The notes beneath the pieces are model-generated. The model was given only the letters and a program-made list of their open reading frames with translations, was not told where the DNA came from and did not search any database. Below, piece after piece: positions 62,093 through 64,000 of a stretch of DNA of 64,000 nucleotides. The position numbers were made by a program, and so were the translations under genes. Source of the DNA: Notospermus geniculatus (taxonomy: Eukaryota > Nemertea > Pilidiophora > Heteronemertea > Lineidae). Each line of letters begins with the position of its first letter. The first letter of the stretch is position 1. The DNA lies in NCBI GenBank assembly GCA_002633025.1, contig NMRB01000642.1, forward strand, positions 109,242 through 173,241. Reading direction: 5' to 3'.

Positions 62093-62625
62093 ATGTATTA
62101 CAGTACAGCGCAGTGCATTTGTACTAAGTAAAAGCATTTACTAGTCTTTATTCATATGGCCCAATGAGTATTTCATGAAAATCATATCGTCTTTTAAGAT
62201 CAGCAATACTTCGTTAACCGATTGTTCCTCGTGATGCACAGTTGGAGAGGAGGAGGAGGGCGACATCACCAGGCGAACGGCGACACCTGGTCTTCAGCGG
62301 CTGCTCCCCGGCGCTCCGTGACTATAAGTAGCGATATCTGCGGTATGTGGAAGTTCACTTCATTCCCTCGTAGNATTCATATCACCCAATATGTCATCAG
62401 TAACAGCAACTAATGATTATATACATGTACGAAGATCCCCTATGGTTGCTCACGTGTGAAACCCTTCATGATTTCTGTTGCACAGTGCACAGGACGTAAG
62501 CTATCGTTCCGGCTCATTTGTGAGGTACCTCTCGTGTCACATCCGTACTTGTATCATCATGCCTGTTGACGTCTTGTCCTGTATACCTTTTGCCAATACT
62601 AGTACATTGCATGTGTCGGTATTCC

Positions 62626-63284
62626 TTAAGCTAGCAGCACACTGGCCGCCAACTTCGGCGTCCAGAGGGGTTTTTTCGACGCCAATGTCCGAACGCCAGA
62701 AAAATCCCCAGTGTGCTACGAATGGAATCTGGAGAACGCCGCCGGACGCCACTGAACTCCAGATATCAAACATGCTTGATTTTGGACGCCTGTGGACGCC
62801 AGTGAACTCCCGAAGCAGCCAAGTGTGCTACCGATGGCAGCCAAACTTGGAGTCGGCGGCGAGGCTTTGGCCAATCAGCTTGCGTCTTGATGTCACATGA
62901 TTTCAAAGTGGAAGCCTCAAGTTGCCCGAAAAGACGTTATGGTAGTGTCCCACTGGCGACTTTTTCCCACGACAAGGGGCGAATCTGAAGTCTGCGACAT
63001 TCCCACGACAAGCTGCGATGTTTAGCATTAATGTGTTTCGCATAGGATCATGGAGCCCGAGAATCACTGCGAACATAGACGACAGCCTACGAAGAGCTAC
63101 GATCTTTTCATTCGTCCCTTGTCGCAGACCAAAATTCGCCAGTGGGACGCTAGTATAACTGAACGCCAAGTCTGGGCAGGTGTGCTCTCACCAGGATCCA
63201 CTGGCAGCCAACTCTGGCGTCCAGAGGCGTTCAGTCGAACGCTTCTGGACGCCAGATTTGGCGGCCAGTGTGCTGCTAGCTTTA
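62626..63284. mobile_element. TTAA-type inverted-repeat element with a nested element
   Basis: TTAAGCTAGCAGCACACTGG, then CCGCCAA, at the left; TTGGCGGCCAGTGTGCTGCT, then AGCTTTA, at the right. Further in, GGCGTCCAGAGG and GACGCCA words repeat in both directions. The CCCACTGGCGA element is nested at 62947-63148. Confidence 0.75.
62947..63148. mobile_element. CCCACTGGCGA element, copy 2 (nested)
   Basis: GTCCCACTGGCGACTTTTTC at the left, AAAATTCGCCAGTGGGAC at the right. Closely related to 40749-41150 but about 200 bp shorter. It interrupts the element at 62626-63284. Confidence 0.75.
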
Positions 63285-63530
63285 GAGGTACACACACCGC
63301 CATCTACATGTATATCACAAAAAATTGAAATTAAAATTAAATATTTACACAAACAGTACCATAAAAAAAGACAGGATGGTAATGCCATCCAGAGTAAACT
63401 GATGTTCAATTATGTAGCAAGATAGGATTTATACGCGTACTTGCCATTGACGTGAACTTAGTGCATGATAACGAATGTCCGTCGGATCCACCATCTAAAG
63501 TTTTGAACAACTTTGGTATAATGAAACATT

Positions 63531-63685
63531 AGGGAAGTTTAGAAATCAAATGATAAACGTAAACTTTACGACAACGTTATTTTTCATACTACGTACACAT
63601 TCACCAGATTTTATATTGTATTTTCGGTACAAAAATAACATTGTCGTTAACGTTTACGTTTATCATTTGATTTCTAAACCTCCCT
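63531..63685. mobile_element. 155-bp hairpin element
   Basis: AGGGAAGTTTAGAAATCAAA, then TGATAAACGTAAA, pairs with TTTACGTTTATCATTTGATT, then TCTAAACCTCCCT; arms of about 55 bp. No gene is seen from 63690 to the end. Confidence 0.75.
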
Positions 63686-64000
63686 ATTGAATAGAAATTC
63701 GAAGTACACCCAGATCTCAGAGATGAAAATGTTATACACTGATCTCTTTCATGGTAAAATAATCATAAACGATGCATATCTCAACTATACTGTTGCTTAG
63801 CATGCGCCATATGGATATGAAAGCTACCAAATATCATTAGGCTCGAAAGTCGTCCGCGCACACGACATGATATGGAAAATCCGGGTGGATATTCCTGGCG
63901 TATGTTTGCCTGCTTTACACAAGACAGGTTCTCATTTTACTTGTCTGGTGAGGATGATGGATGGAAATCCTAATACATATTCCGTTATTTCGTACGCCTT

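Noticed and set aside
62222-62413. Coding exon near 62.2 kb
   Set aside because: A short frame across GGAGGAGG sequence and a single N; no acceptor and donor pair keeps it in frame.

Overview
The window is a gene-sparse, intron-rich, transposon-rich animal genome segment. It holds three recognisable conserved genes, all split by short GT-AG introns. They are a CFAP92/KIAA1257-like gene (+), a NOL8-like nucleolar RNA-binding protein gene (-, 5' end missing) and a GPR180-like seven-transmembrane protein gene (-). The gene set, intron density, abundant TAGGCC words, tRNA-derived SINEs, LINE remnants and many inverted-repeat DNA elements fit a marine deuterostome invertebrate, most likely an echinoderm (or hemichordate or cephalochordate). 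The species cannot be fixed from the sequence alone.

Layout. 1-5.7 kb: low-complexity and inverted-repeat DNA, one candidate signal-peptide exon on the minus strand, a 510-bp element with a 9-bp target duplication, and CRE-like sites. 5.7-17.8 kb: CFAP92-like gene, 19 coding exons that splice in frame into 1,497 codons; the middle exons appear twice around an assembly gap. 19.2-24.7 kb: NOL8-like gene, converging tail-to-tail with CFAP92; its first RRM exons are missing where an LTR begins. 24.7-34.0 kb: Gypsy-type LTR retrotransposon on the minus strand, with open gag and pol and a canonical -1 slippery heptamer, plus a SINE and a solo LTR. 34.2 kb: last exon of an unidentified plus-strand gene. 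34.5-41.2 kb: inverted-repeat elements, including a decayed Harbinger. 41.8-47.9 kb: complete GPR180-like gene, 9 coding exons, 451 residues. 48-53 kb: foldback elements, one with arms of about 305 bp. 53.2-56.4 kb: SINE, LINE 3' fragment, and one orphan plus-strand exon. 56.4-64 kb: more inverted-repeat elements, a 1-kb foldback that looks heterozygous, and a second LINE tail.

The three host genes show no operon-like relation. Their introns and flanks carry most of the mobile DNA. Nine single-N junctions and one 658-base gap mark places where contigs were joined; four of the single-N joins are flanked by clearly repeated sequence, so some apparent duplications are probably two haplotypes laid end to end. 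Exon boundaries were chosen by hand from splice consensus and reading-frame continuity; the CFAP92 and GPR180 chains and the visible NOL8 chain each stay open from end to end.
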